Shown here piece after piece: positions 1 through 9,388 of a stretch of 64,000 nt of DNA. This DNA is from CAZOOW01 sp964581535 (lineage in GTDB: Bacteria; Patescibacteriota; Saccharimonadia; Saccharimonadales; Saccharimonadaceae). The first letter of the stretch is position 1. The number at the start of each line of letters is the position of its first letter. The position numbers and the translations under genes were made by a program. The stretch covers positions 95,688 to 159,687 of the forward strand of contig CAZOOW010000002.1 of the NCBI GenBank assembly GCA_964581535.1, given 5' to 3'. Under the pieces are notes generated by a model. That model saw only the letters and a program-made list of their open reading frames with translations. It did not search any database and was not told the origin of the DNA.

Positions 1-1910
1 AAGCGGGTATCCGTAATTTTGGCCACCTGTAGGTTAAGTGCTCCTGATTGCGCCCGACCATAAATCTCGCCCGGTCCTCGCAGCTCAAGATCTTTTTCAG
101 CGAGGTAAAAACCGTCATTAGATTTTTCTAATTCCCGCAACCTAGCGGACGGCTTCAGACTGGTGCTGGGCACAAGAAAACAATAGCTCTCGACATCGCT
201 CCGTCCTACCCTACCTCTCAACTGATGTAGTTGTGCAAGTCCAAAAGTATCTGCCCCCTCGATGACCATTACGGTCGCGTTCGGAACATCGACGCCGACT
301 TCAACGACTGTCGTACTTACTAAAATGTCTATGTCGCCAGCAGCGAACGAGCTCATTACCTCATCTTTATCCTGAGCCGATAGTTTCCCATGTAATAGTC
401 CCAACCGACGACGCGTAAATATACTTTTTTTCAGACGTTGCAATTCAACCTCAACACTTTTCTGTTCATCTGCGCCTTCGGTGATACGTGGGCAGACAAC
501 GTACGCCTGATGTCCTTTGACCAACTCTGCCTCAACGCGCTCGTACATCTGCGTACGTGAGTTCGGCGAAACGATAGACGTCATGATCGGCTTACGGTTT
601 CTCGGTTTTTCACCGATAATCGAAATATCGAGATCGCCATAGATTGTCAGTTGCAAGCTACGCGGAATCGGGGTTGCAGTCATTGCCAACAAGTGGGGCA
701 TCCGATGGCTCTTTGCGAGAAGCTTTTGCCGTTGTTCGACTCCGAAACGATGTTGTTCATCAATCACGACGAATCCTAGGTTACTGAACTTAACAGCATC
801 TTGGAATAAAGCATGCGTTCCGACAAGCACATCGACCTCACCGGATTTGATGGCGTGAAGAAGCGGCTGCCGCAACGATTGTTTGACAGAGCCCACCAGC
901 AAACCGACTCGCATACCGAATGGACCTAATAGTTTCGATAGCGTATCGGCATGTTGTATAGCCAGAAGCTCAGTCGGAGCCATAAAAGCCGTTTGAAAAC
1001 CGGCGTGGGCGGCAATGAAGGCGACCAGCCCAGCAACGACCGTTTTTCCTGATCCCACATCGCCTTGGAGCAAGCGGTTCATTGGCTCGCCTGCCTCAAG
1101 ATTTTTAATCGATTCCCACGCAGCGACACGTTGCGAATCAGTAAGAACAAACGGAAGTTTCTCTACAAACCGTTTTGCTGCAGCCGCATCGAATGTGATT
1201 ACATGGCTTTGAAGTTTCGCGTTGTCTCGCTTATTTATCTGGGCCGCCAGCATAAGGCTGAAGACCTCCTCAAATCCTAAACGGTACTTTGCTCTCTCAA
1301 GTGATTCGAAACTAGCAGGAAAATGTAGCGCGTAGATCGATTCTGCACGGCTGCATAGCCCGAATTTCTTGATAACTTCTGGCGGTAACGTCTCAGGGAT
1401 CCCAAGTATAGCTGGTTTTAATTCATCGAGTATCTTTCTAACAAGTTGTGATTTCAGCCCACCGATCGATCGATATATCGGGACGATTCTTCCCCCGCTT
1501 AGGCCCACATCTTTTACTGCTTCGCAGCTTGGGTTTAAAATCTGATAGCGCTGTCTCTGTAAACCAAACTCCCCGGAAACTAAAAATTCCTTTCCTGGTT
1601 CGAGCTGAGCTGCTCTGTACGATTGGTGAAACCACACTACTTGTACTTTTGATGAATCGTCACTAAGAACCGCCTCAGTAATATGCATGCCGCGCCGGAC
1701 TCGTTTGGTTCGAATATCTGAAAATGTACCACGCACCGAAACATTACCGGGCTGCAGTTGTGCAATCGGTGTGATATGCGAAAAATCCTCATGCTTTCGA
1801 GGGAAAAAACCTATCAAATCACCGACAGTAAATAGTCTCGCCTTCGCAAATGACTCGGCAGTTTTTGGACCGACGCCCTTAATTTTTTCGAGCGGCGTAT
1901 CAAAACGCAT
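1..1910 (-). CDS. recG: ATP-dependent DNA helicase RecG, 3' end cut off by window
   Basis: Superfamily 2 helicase that remodels stalled forks and branches Holliday junctions. Reading the minus strand from the ATG at 1908-1910 gives about 636 residues before the window edge; RecG is usually near 680-700, so only the last part is missing. Visible are an N-terminal GVGPKTA helix-hairpin-helix-like start, an OB/wedge region, Walker A GDVGSGKT near residue 283, the DEQHRFG box near 384, and TATPIPRS (motif III). The start lies 4 bases after the tyrS stop, so it is co-transcribed with tyrS. The family assignment is firm; the C-terminus is not visible. Confidence 0.95.
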   Translation of the reverse strand, partial: MRFDTPLEKIKGVGPKTAESFAKARLFTVGDLIGFFPRKHEDFSHITPIAQLQPGNVSVRGTFSDIRTKRVRRGMHITEAVLSDDSSKVQVVWFHQSYRAAQLEPGKEFLVSGEFGLQRQRYQILNPSCEAVKDVGLSGGRIVPIYRSIGGLKSQLVRKILDELKPAILGIPETLPPEVIKKFGLCSRAESIYALHFPASFESLERAKYRLGFEEVFSLMLAAQINKRDNAKLQSHVITFDAAAAKRFVEKLPFVLTDSQRVAAWESIKNLEAGEPMNRLLQGDVGSGKTVVAGLVAFIAAHAGFQTAFMAPTELLAIQHADTLSKLLGPFGMRVGLLVGSVKQSLRQPLLHAIKSGEVDVLVGTHALFQDAVKFSNLGFVVIDEQHRFGVEQRQKLLAKSHRMPHLLAMTATPIPRSLQLTIYGDLDISIIGEKPRNRKPIMTSIVSPNSRTQMYERVEAELVKGHQAYVVCPRITEGADEQKSVEVELQRLKKSIFTRRRLGLLHGKLSAQDKDEVMSSFAAGDIDILVSTTVVEVGVDVPNATVMVIEGADTFGLAQLHQLRGRVGRSDVESYCFLVPSTSLKPSARLRELEKSNDGFYLAEKDLELRGPGEIYGRAQSGALNLQVAKITDTR

Positions 1911-1914
1911 GTAT

Positions 1915-3120
1915 TTATCTCGCTAAAATAAAGGTGTTTTTACCTTTTTTAATGAGACAAGGGGCAGACAGGGTAACGTCGTCAGCTACTTTTTCACCAT
2001 TAACACTTATCGCTCCACTTGATATGAGCCGTTTCGCCTCCCCATTACTTGCACAGACCCCGGAGCTTACGAGGGCATTTACTACTGTCGAACTCGTCGT
2101 CGTGGGTAGTTCAGAAGAAAGCATATCGACTTCCGCTTCCATGAGCCGACTAAATGGCGTACCGCCAAAAAGTGCTGCAGTCGCATTGCGGGCATTTTCG
2201 GCCTTTGCCTCGCCGTGTACGAGCTTCGTCGCTTCAAACGCCAGATATTTTTGCGCCGCCCGCTCGGAAGGATTTGCTTTAAAATCCGCCATCAATGCTT
2301 CGTATTCGTCTGGCATAATCAGCGTAAATATTTTTATATAATCAGCAACTCCTTCGTCATCGAGGTTCAGCCAAAATTGGTAGTATTTAAATGGACTGGT
2401 GAGCGAAGGATCGAGCCATACAGCATTGCCTTCGCTTTTGCCAAACTTTTTACCTGATGCTTTATCGACAATAAGTGGAACCGTCCAAACGTGAGCTTCG
2501 GCATTTTTCAGTTTCCGAATCATCTGTGCACCAGATAACATATTGCCCCACTGGTCTGAACCGCCTATCTGCATCGAGACGTTGTAGTTTGTAAAGAGAT
2601 GCAGAAAATCATACCCCTGTATCAAACTATAACTGAACTCCGCATAGCTAATACCGCTGCTCCCTTTTCCGATCCGCGCTTTAATAAACTCCCTGTCGAG
2701 TAGTTGTGTCATCGAAAAATGCTTGCCGATGTCGCGTAAGAAATCTAAGTAAGAGATGCCCTTGAACCAATCATAATTGTCGACGAGCCTAAACGCCTCC
2801 CCGTCAAGCAGTGATTTATATTGCTCGGCAATGCCTGCTTTGTTCTTTTCTACTTCATCGACGCTTTTAAGCTCTCGTTCAGAGTCTTCTTTCGGATCGC
2901 CAATCATGCCTGTTGCGCCGCCGACCAACATGACTGGGGTGTGACCATGTCGAATCAGATGTTTAACCACCATCACCTGTACAAGGTTTCCGATATGCAT
3001 GCTATGTGCGCTCGGGTCAACACCGAAGTAAAATGTCCGAGGTTGATTGATATCATGTATATCAACGAATGTTGTTTGGTTAGCAAGTCCTCTCCATTGT
3101 AGCTCTTCGGCTAAAGTCAT
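1915..3120 (-). CDS. tyrS: Tyrosyl-tRNA synthetase
   Basis: Class I aminoacyl-tRNA synthetase charging tRNA-Tyr. The 401 residues fit the bacterial family. The HIGH-type signature is HSMHIGN at residues 39-45, and the KMSKS-type loop is KFGKS at 225-229. GGSDQWGN near 187 is the conserved tyrosine/ATP pocket. An S4 RNA-binding domain fills about residues 340-400. The start codon follows GAGGAAAA at moderate spacing. First gene of a tyrS-recG unit, divergent from the penicillin-binding protein gene at 3323. Confidence 0.97.
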   Translation of the reverse strand: MTLAEELQWRGLANQTTFVDIHDINQPRTFYFGVDPSAHSMHIGNLVQVMVVKHLIRHGHTPVMLVGGATGMIGDPKEDSERELKSVDEVEKNKAGIAEQYKSLLDGEAFRLVDNYDWFKGISYLDFLRDIGKHFSMTQLLDREFIKARIGKGSSGISYAEFSYSLIQGYDFLHLFTNYNVSMQIGGSDQWGNMLSGAQMIRKLKNAEAHVWTVPLIVDKASGKKFGKSEGNAVWLDPSLTSPFKYYQFWLNLDDEGVADYIKIFTLIMPDEYEALMADFKANPSERAAQKYLAFEATKLVHGEAKAENARNATAALFGGTPFSRLMEAEVDMLSSELPTTTSSTVVNALVSSGVCASNGEAKRLISSGAISVNGEKVADDVTLSAPCLIKKGKNTFILAR

Positions 3121-3152
3121 ATCAGTATTTTCCTCGTTTTATCCTGACAACC

Positions 3153-3158
3153 AGTATA
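3153..3158 (-). promoter_or_regulatory. -10 box of tyrS-recG
   Basis: TATACT on the minus strand about 32 bases before the tyrS ATG. This leaves room for a short leader with a GAGGAAAA ribosome site. No good -35 hexamer is visible. Inference from box match and position. Confidence 0.4.
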
Positions 3159-3220
3159 ACGCAAGAAGTCTGAGAGAAATGAAAGTTGGCTATCATTTTC
3201 GAAGGGCCGTACCGTTACAT

Positions 3221-3237
3221 CGATACTGTAAGTATCG
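3221..3237. repeat. Short palindrome between divergent tyrS and PBP genes
   Basis: CGATACT-GTA-AGTATCG is a perfect 7-bp inverted repeat in the 200-base divergent spacer, about 36 bases upstream of the putative PBP -10 box. It has no T-run, so it is more like an operator than a terminator. Function unknown. Confidence 0.35.
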
Positions 3238-3272
3238 CTATATATCAAGCCTTTTAGATAGTGAAAAAATGC

Positions 3273-3278
3273 TATACT
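3273..3278 (+). promoter_or_regulatory. Extended -10 box of the PBP gene
   Basis: TGCTATACT, an extended -10, sits about 45 bases before the PBP start. The rest of the spacer (3121-3322) holds only the tyrS -10 and the palindrome at 3221. Confidence 0.5.
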
Positions 3279-3322
3279 TTAGGATAGCTTAGGATTATAT
3301 AAGGGAGTATAAGAGTAGCAGT

Positions 3323-6046
3323 ATGTCTGCAAAGAAAAAGAGTTCATCAAAGGCGCTTAATGTCTATGCAAATCTAAACAATCGCCGAAAAGCAAATGCC
3401 GATAGTCGCTCAAGGCGCAAAGCTGAGTATCTCGCTACACTGCCGAAACACCCTGTGAAGCGCTTCGCATATCGACTTCATCCCCGACGCTTTTTTGGAT
3501 ATTGGTTCAGCCGAGAGGGTGGTATTATGGCCCTCAAAATCGCTGGTACCGGAATGCTTCTCATGGTACTCATGTTCGGAGCGCTGTTTGCTTATTATCG
3601 ACGCGAGCTAGACGCTATTCGCCCAAGCGAGCTCTCTAAACGCGTCCAAAGTACTGTAACTAAGTACTACGACCGACGCGGCGAGCTACTTTGGGAAGAT
3701 AAAGGTGACGGCGACTATCGTCTTGTCGTCGATACAAAAGATATCGCAAAGCATATGAAAGAAGCGACTATCGCGATTGAGGACAAAGACTTTTATAAGC
3801 ATGGGGGATTTAGTCTCAGTGGAATCATGCGTGCCGCTGTAAATAATGCCCGGGGCGAAGGAGCAACTCAGGGCGGTTCAACCCTGACGCAACAGCTTGT
3901 AAAGCAGGTATTCTTCGCCGATGAAGCAAAGGACCGTGGTCTCGGGGGAATCCCTCGTAAAATCAAGGAGCTTATTCTCGCCGTTGAAGTCGATAGTATG
4001 TATACCAAGGATCAAATACTCACCATGTACCTCAACGAATCACCATATGGTGGACGTAGGAATGGAGTTGAGTCAGCAGCCATCACCTACTTCGGTAAGT
4101 CAGCCAAAGACTTAACACTTGCCGAAAGTGCCTTGCTTGCTAGTATCCCCCAGTTACCCGGGCTTTATGACCCCTATAACCCTGATGGGCATAAAGCATT
4201 GATCGCCCGCAAGAACACAACACTCGACTATATGGTGCAGCAAAAGTACATAAAAAAAGCTGACGCTGAGGCTGCAAAGAAAGTTGACGTACTAGCCTCA
4301 ATCAAACCGGAGGCCGATCAATACAAGAACATCAAGGCTCCGCATTTTGTCCAAATGGTGAAAACTGAGCTGGAGAAAAAACTCGGTAAGAAAACTGTAG
4401 GTGCAGGCGGGCTTACTGTGAAAACGACACTAGATTGGCGCGCGCAGCAAGTTGTTGACGCCGCAATGGAAAAACTGTTTGCAGGTTATCTGCCGCGCAG
4501 TGCAAACTTTGACAATGGCGCCATGACACTTGTTGATTCACAAACCGGCCAGATACTTGCGTTGCGCGGATCAAGAGATTATAACTTCCCTGATTATGGT
4601 GCATTTAACGCAGCCACAACCCCTCTCCAGCCAGGTTCCAGCATCAAACCATTTGTTTACGCAGCACTTTTCAAACAAAAAGATGGAGCAAATTACGGTG
4701 CCGGGTCAATCTTAGCCGACTCACCCCTGCCTCAGAGTATCTATCGTACAGATGATGGAAAATCAGTCATGAACTTTGATAACAAGTTTCGTGGCAATAT
4801 AACAATCCGCTCTGGTCTTGCCGAATCTCGAAACATTCCGGCGATCAAAGCTATGTATATTACTGGAGCTAACAGCTCTAACCCGAAACCAACGCTCGAC
4901 GTCATTCATGAAATGGGCGACCCAAGCTACTGTACGCAAGGCGTCGATCAACAAGTGGGGTTAGCCTCGGCGATCGGAGGCTGTACGCTTATCCAGACGG
5001 AGCATGCTAACACATTCGCTACTATCGCTCGTATGGGCGTATACAAACCTGTTGCAAGCATACTGGAAGTAAAAAACTCCCAGGGTCAAGTGATACAGCA
5101 GTGGAAAGATGAGGGTAAACAGGTTATTGATCCCCAGATTACTTATATGCTCGCTGATATTTTGAGTGATGACAGTGCCCGCGCCCCATCATTCGGACGA
5201 GGCGCCTCGGGGTTGAATGTCCCGGGTGTAAAAACTGGAACAAAAACCGGAACATCTAACGCTGGTAGATTCTCGAAAGAGCTATGGATGAATAGTTTCA
5301 GCCCGAAAGCAACACTTAGTATCTGGGTTGGTAATCATGATAACCGTGCCATGAGCAATGCTCTCTCGAGTATTGTCGGCCCGACTGTTGCATCCGTCCA
5401 ACATGATGTGCACTACAACGTCTTCCAGCCAGACGGCACATGGAAACCAAACGATTGGTTCACCGTTCCTGCAGGACTCCAGAAGCTTACCGTTGCCGGC
5501 CGAACTGATTGGTTCCCGTCGTGGTACAACAAATCGAGTGCAGGTACTGGCGTTACTATGGTGTTTGACAAAATATCAAAGAAAAAGGCCACGACATGCA
5601 CACCCGAAGGCGCAAAAGTATCAGCAAACGTCACGAAGACGACCGACCCGACCACAAAGAAAGATATTTACGTTTCACTCGACGGATATGATACGACGAA
5701 AGATGATGATGTCCATAAGTGTGATGATGTTAAGCCCTCTATTGGAGATATGACATTTGCAAGCGGCACTATCACCATTCAGGTCATAAAAGGTACCTTC
5801 CCCCTCCAATCTATTGAGGTAAAAGTTGGAGACCAAACAATCGGTATGAAAGACATTACTGATTCTGGAACAGTCACCTTCCCGTACAATGGTTCGGGTT
5901 CGCAGACAGTTACCGCGACGATAACCGACACTGGGCTTTACAGCTACTCACTTCCTAAAACACTTACTTTTGCTGCAGCAGGCGGTGGAGGATCCACTCT
6001 AGGGAGCTCCCTAGTTGTACCAGGACGCGGGAACGGCAACAGGTAG
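3323..6046 (+). CDS. Class A penicillin-binding protein (glycosyltransferase/transpeptidase)
   Basis: Bifunctional peptidoglycan synthase: it polymerises lipid II glycan chains and crosslinks the stem peptides. 907 residues: a basic cytoplasmic N-terminus (1-66), one membrane anchor (about 69-92), and a GT51 domain with EDKDFY at 153-158 and GGSTLTQQLVK at 184-194. The transpeptidase has SSIK near 440, SRN further on, and KTG within VKTGTKTGTSN near 637. The last 130 or so residues look like a beta-sandwich tail ending in a Gly/Asn-rich stretch. The KTG box is doubled (KTGTKTGT), which is unusual. Monocistronic; convergent with the PIN-TRAM gene 17 bases downstream. Confidence 0.95.
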   Translation: MSAKKKSSSKALNVYANLNNRRKANADSRSRRKAEYLATLPKHPVKRFAYRLHPRRFFGYWFSREGGIMALKIAGTGMLLMVLMFGALFAYYRRELDAIRPSELSKRVQSTVTKYYDRRGELLWEDKGDGDYRLVVDTKDIAKHMKEATIAIEDKDFYKHGGFSLSGIMRAAVNNARGEGATQGGSTLTQQLVKQVFFADEAKDRGLGGIPRKIKELILAVEVDSMYTKDQILTMYLNESPYGGRRNGVESAAITYFGKSAKDLTLAESALLASIPQLPGLYDPYNPDGHKALIARKNTTLDYMVQQKYIKKADAEAAKKVDVLASIKPEADQYKNIKAPHFVQMVKTELEKKLGKKTVGAGGLTVKTTLDWRAQQVVDAAMEKLFAGYLPRSANFDNGAMTLVDSQTGQILALRGSRDYNFPDYGAFNAATTPLQPGSSIKPFVYAALFKQKDGANYGAGSILADSPLPQSIYRTDDGKSVMNFDNKFRGNITIRSGLAESRNIPAIKAMYITGANSSNPKPTLDVIHEMGDPSYCTQGVDQQVGLASAIGGCTLIQTEHANTFATIARMGVYKPVASILEVKNSQGQVIQQWKDEGKQVIDPQITYMLADILSDDSARAPSFGRGASGLNVPGVKTGTKTGTSNAGRFSKELWMNSFSPKATLSIWVGNHDNRAMSNALSSIVGPTVASVQHDVHYNVFQPDGTWKPNDWFTVPAGLQKLTVAGRTDWFPSWYNKSSAGTGVTMVFDKISKKKATTCTPEGAKVSANVTKTTDPTTKKDIYVSLDGYDTTKDDDVHKCDDVKPSIGDMTFASGTITIQVIKGTFPLQSIEVKVGDQTIGMKDITDSGTVTFPYNGSGSQTVTATITDTGLYSYSLPKTLTFAAAGGGGSTLGSSLVVPGRGNGNR

Positions 6047-6062
6047 AGTTCAGCCGTAAAAG

Positions 6063-6992
6063 CTATTTATTTGCAAGATCAACGAGTGAATCTTCTGGAG
6101 TTTGCCGCCGCTTCGGGGCGGTTCGGCTGCTTGCGCTCGAGCGTTTAGTGTTCACGTGGTTCTGTTTTGATTTTACGTTTTTTGAATGTTGCATTCGTTC
6201 ATTGTTTTTTTGATGTTCTGTAGCTGCAGGAGTATTCCCATTGCGGATTTTTGTTTTCGTTTTATCAGATTGAGGGGGTGCACCGTGTTTATTTGCTTGC
6301 GGGACTTTGGCGGAGACTCGTTTCGCAAACATCATTCGTCCAGCTGCAGTCTGCAGCACCCGTGTTAAGTGAACTTGAACGGTTTTGCCTATCGCTTCGC
6401 GACTATCATCAACAACCACCATTGTACCGTCATCGAGATAGCCAACTCCCTGTTGTTTATCCTGTCCGGGCTGCGTCAGTAAGACGTCGATCGTCTCTCC
6501 CGGTAAATGAACAACCCTGAGCGCCTGTGCGAGTTCGTTGATATTTATGACGTCAATCGACTGAACACGAGCTGCTTTATTGAGGTTATAATCAACGGTG
6601 CAGAGCTGTGCGTTATAATTTTTGGCGAGATTAATAAGCTGTTCGTCCACTCCAAGCTGCGAAGTAATACCGTCATCTTTGACAGCAAGCTTAACTCGAG
6701 GAATCTGTTGTAACTTTTCAATTACTTCCAAACCAAATCTAGCCCTTTCCCGTTTATCATGGTCAGCCCTATCAGCCATAAACTGAAGCTCCCTCACGAC
6801 GGAACGCGGTACGATGAGCTCAGCCTGTAGTAACCCGGAACGTGCAATATCCAGAATACGCCCGTCAATCAGAACACTTGTGTCGAGCAATATACTGCCG
6901 CGTGAAATTTGACCCACCGACAACTGCTGATAAACAAGGTAGCTCACGCCAAAAAAAATTGTCATGAGCAGGGTAATTATTAATGTTTCCAT
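6063..6992 (-). CDS. PIN-TRAM domain membrane protein (YacL-like)
   Basis: 309 residues: one N-terminal membrane segment (about 3-22), a PIN nuclease-fold domain beginning LLDTSVLIDGRI near residue 36 and keeping acidic residues in DTS, RELQ and VDYN, then a TRAM-like RNA-binding domain (about 165-230). The C-terminal tail of about 80 residues is rich in Lys, Asn, Gln and Ser. PIN domains are Mg-dependent RNases in many families; the substrate here is unknown. Other YacL proteins have four membrane helices, so this one is shortened. It starts 24 bases after radA with an AAAGGAAG site and closes the clpC-radA operon. Confidence 0.85.
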   Translation of the reverse strand: METLIITLLMTIFFGVSYLVYQQLSVGQISRGSILLDTSVLIDGRILDIARSGLLQAELIVPRSVVRELQFMADRADHDKRERARFGLEVIEKLQQIPRVKLAVKDDGITSQLGVDEQLINLAKNYNAQLCTVDYNLNKAARVQSIDVININELAQALRVVHLPGETIDVLLTQPGQDKQQGVGYLDDGTMVVVDDSREAIGKTVQVHLTRVLQTAAGRMMFAKRVSAKVPQANKHGAPPQSDKTKTKIRNGNTPAATEHQKNNERMQHSKNVKSKQNHVNTKRSSASSRTAPKRRQTPEDSLVDLANK

Positions 6993-7016
6993 AGCTTCCT
7001 TTCAATTTATAAGAAA

Positions 7017-8369
7017 TTATTTCTTTTTTAAGTAGGTGTTTAATGCGGTGCGTAAGTCACTAACAGGGGTGATAAAATCGTCCTTTGAGACCGGCGCTAA
7101 AGCACGACGAAATCCAAGTTTTTTTGCTTCAGTGACTCGTCTTGCTGTTTGAGCAACTTGTCTTACCTCACCCCCAAGTCCTACTTCGCCGAAAACAACA
7201 ATGTCCTCAGGCAGTGTCCGCTCTGCGCTTGCGCTTGCTATCGCCATGCATATGGCGAGGTCCGCTGCAGGATCGACAAGTCGTAGTCCGCCTACGACGT
7301 TTATAAAGACGTCTTTGTCAGATAAATCTAGTTTGGTTCGCCTCTCAAGCACTGCTATGAGCAATGTTAAGCGATTTAGGTCAAATCCTGATGCGGTCCG
7401 TTTAGGATACCCGAAAGGGCTCTTGTTAACAAGGGCCTGAATCTCTACGAGTAGCGGTCTATTACCTTCCATGGTTGCCAGAATAACCGAACCGTCGCTT
7501 TTGCCTCGCTCAGCAAGCAGGCTCGCACTTGCATCATCAACCTCTCGCAGTCCTTCGCCAACCATTTCCATAATTGCTACCTCATGAGTAGAACCATAAC
7601 GGTTTTTTGCGGCCCTGAGGAGTTTAAATCCGCCATAACGATCCCCTTCTAGCGAAAGTACAACATCAACCAGATGTTCAAGCACTTTTGGACCAGCGAT
7701 GCTTCCTTCTTTTGTGACATGTCCAACTAAAACAACTGCAGTATTTGTTTGTTTTGCTGCCCGAATAATAATATTTGCCGAGTTAGTTATCTGGCTGACG
7801 GTACCGGGGGCGGACGCAATTTCAGCCATCGCAACCGTTTGCATACTATCGACGATTACTACCTTGTATTTGCCACTAAGTATAGTCGCCGCAATATCGT
7901 CGGCGCTGGTCGATGTCACTAGATGCACGTTTTCCGGCAGGGTTGAGCTCAGTCGCTGTGCGCGAAGTTTTACCTGTCCAGCGGACTCTTCACCGCTTAC
8001 ATAAAGAACTGGTTGTCTTTTACCAATCGCAAGAACAACTTGCATAAGTAGCGTGCTTTTTCCAATACCTGGCTGTCCTGCGACCAACACCACACCTCCC
8101 AGCATAAGACCACCGCCCAACACATCATCGCACTGGTTCAAACCCGTACTTAATCGGCTTTTTAGATTTTCAGTCTGAACTTCTGCGAGCGCTTCAGTCT
8201 GCAATGCCTTTCCCATTGAACGGTCAACAACAGCTTTTTTATCGATAGGAGCTGTTTCCTCTATAAGGCTGTTCCATGCACCGCAATTATCGCACTTGCC
8301 GCTCCATTTTGGATAGTTAGCGCCACACTGTTGACAGACGTAACGACTAGTACGCTTTGCTGCACTCAT
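7017..8369 (-). CDS. radA: DNA repair protein RadA
   Basis: RecA-like branch-migration ATPase that helps process recombination intermediates. 450 residues: a four-cysteine zinc finger (C12, C15, C26, C29), Walker A GQPGIGKST at 98-106, the RadA-specific KNRYGS motif at 255-260, and a C-terminal Lon-protease-like domain (about 270-450) with no expected protease activity. Its ATG overlaps the stop of the upstream membrane gene by 4 bases, indicating translational coupling in the CIRCE-controlled clpC operon. Confidence 0.97.
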   Translation of the reverse strand: MSAAKRTSRYVCQQCGANYPKWSGKCDNCGAWNSLIEETAPIDKKAVVDRSMGKALQTEALAEVQTENLKSRLSTGLNQCDDVLGGGLMLGGVVLVAGQPGIGKSTLLMQVVLAIGKRQPVLYVSGEESAGQVKLRAQRLSSTLPENVHLVTSTSADDIAATILSGKYKVVIVDSMQTVAMAEIASAPGTVSQITNSANIIIRAAKQTNTAVVLVGHVTKEGSIAGPKVLEHLVDVVLSLEGDRYGGFKLLRAAKNRYGSTHEVAIMEMVGEGLREVDDASASLLAERGKSDGSVILATMEGNRPLLVEIQALVNKSPFGYPKRTASGFDLNRLTLLIAVLERRTKLDLSDKDVFINVVGGLRLVDPAADLAICMAIASASAERTLPEDIVVFGEVGLGGEVRQVAQTARRVTEAKKLGFRRALAPVSKDDFITPVSDLRTALNTYLKKK

Positions 8370-9388
8370 ACCTTCGGCATCTCCCGTGCAGGCAACGAAT
8401 CTATACTTTTATGTAGTTGCTCGGCCTGCATGTTAAGATTTTCCAGTTCAGCTGCTCCACTGTGATATTTGTCAATCATCGCATTGATGCGCTGACGATC
8501 TTGTTCCAAGCTGGTCTGGCGGGACTGAAGAGCATTTCTAGCTATAGTAAAGCTTTCCCTATTAGCAAAAGCACCGTGGGATGCGTCATGGTTAAACACG
8601 TCTATATCTCGCAAGAGAGTTTCCGCACTTACATCATAGCTTTTGCGCGCCGCTTCTATTTCTAGAGCGAGTTTATTTAGCTCGTCTACTAAAGTTTTCT
8701 GCTTGACTTCAAGTTCCCGAAACACTGCAGCATATGACTCGTAAAGTGAAAGTACTGCACTTCTGTCTGTGAAGTATTCTCGGTAATAGGATTCAAGCTC
8801 AGGACTAAGTGTTTTTCTCTCTGTCGCTAGCATTGAGTGGAGTTCTGTCAGCCGGGCACCGGGTTCCGTCCGATCGTACAAAGCTATCGCTTCATGAAAG
8901 TGTGGGTCTGATATTGTTGCGTATTCACGGTTCAGCAATTCATTTATTCTTGTTCGTTTGTTAGTATCTAGACGTTCATACGCTGCATGAAGCATTTCGT
9001 GAGCCATCGTTACCTCTTTAACACCCGCTAACTGCACGCTTGAAACATCATAGACATAAATTCGGTTGTTCGAGAAACAGCCTAGCACAACAGTCTGCTC
9101 AACAAGCCCTGAGCAGTTTACGTTAAATGCATTTTTTTCATTTACTTCAGCTCTTGTAGCATAGAGCAGATACTCACCGCGTGACGTCATTGCAGTTTTG
9201 TTCGCATATTCAGTCAGTACCGCAGGTCTTCCGTATCGCCAAACAGTAACTGCATCGATAACGTCGTAACGATGGGTTGCAATAAAAACTGCCAGACCAA
9301 AAAGTACTACGCTGAGCAACAGCGCCGGAAAAAGATTACGACGTGGTTTTTGCTGTGGCTGTTGCACCCTCGTGTGTCCTTGTGACAT
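8366..9388 (-). CDS. Membrane-anchored protein with HExxH motif and coiled coil
   Basis: Not a family I can name. 340 residues: basic N-terminus, one membrane helix (about 20-38), an outside domain with two Cys (92, 104) that could form a disulfide, then TMAHEMLHAAYERL with the zincin-type HEMLH at 130-134. Residues 200-325 are heptad-like and rich in Glu, Lys, Arg and Leu, probably a coiled coil. The HExxH suggests a membrane metallopeptidase, but the third zinc ligand is not obvious. The ATG start lies inside the clpC 3' end (53-base overlap) and lacks a good ribosome site. A GTG at 9365-9367 behind AAGGA is a credible alternative. Operon position suggests a quality-control role. Confidence 0.75.
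   Translation of the reverse strand: MSQGHTRVQQPQQKPRRNLFPALLLSVVLFGLAVFIATHRYDVIDAVTVWRYGRPAVLTEYANKTAMTSRGEYLLYATRAEVNEKNAFNVNCSGLVEQTVVLGCFSNNRIYVYDVSSVQLAGVKEVTMAHEMLHAAYERLDTNKRTRINELLNREYATISDPHFHEAIALYDRTEPGARLTELHSMLATERKTLSPELESYYREYFTDRSAVLSLYESYAAVFRELEVKQKTLVDELNKLALEIEAARKSYDVSAETLLRDIDVFNHDASHGAFANRESFTIARNALQSRQTSLEQDRQRINAMIDKYHSGAAELENLNMQAEQLHKSIDSLPAREMPKV

Noticed and set aside
5358..5753. 131-codon frame inside the PBP gene
   Set aside because: Different frame of a clear long gene, no start signals or recognisable domain.
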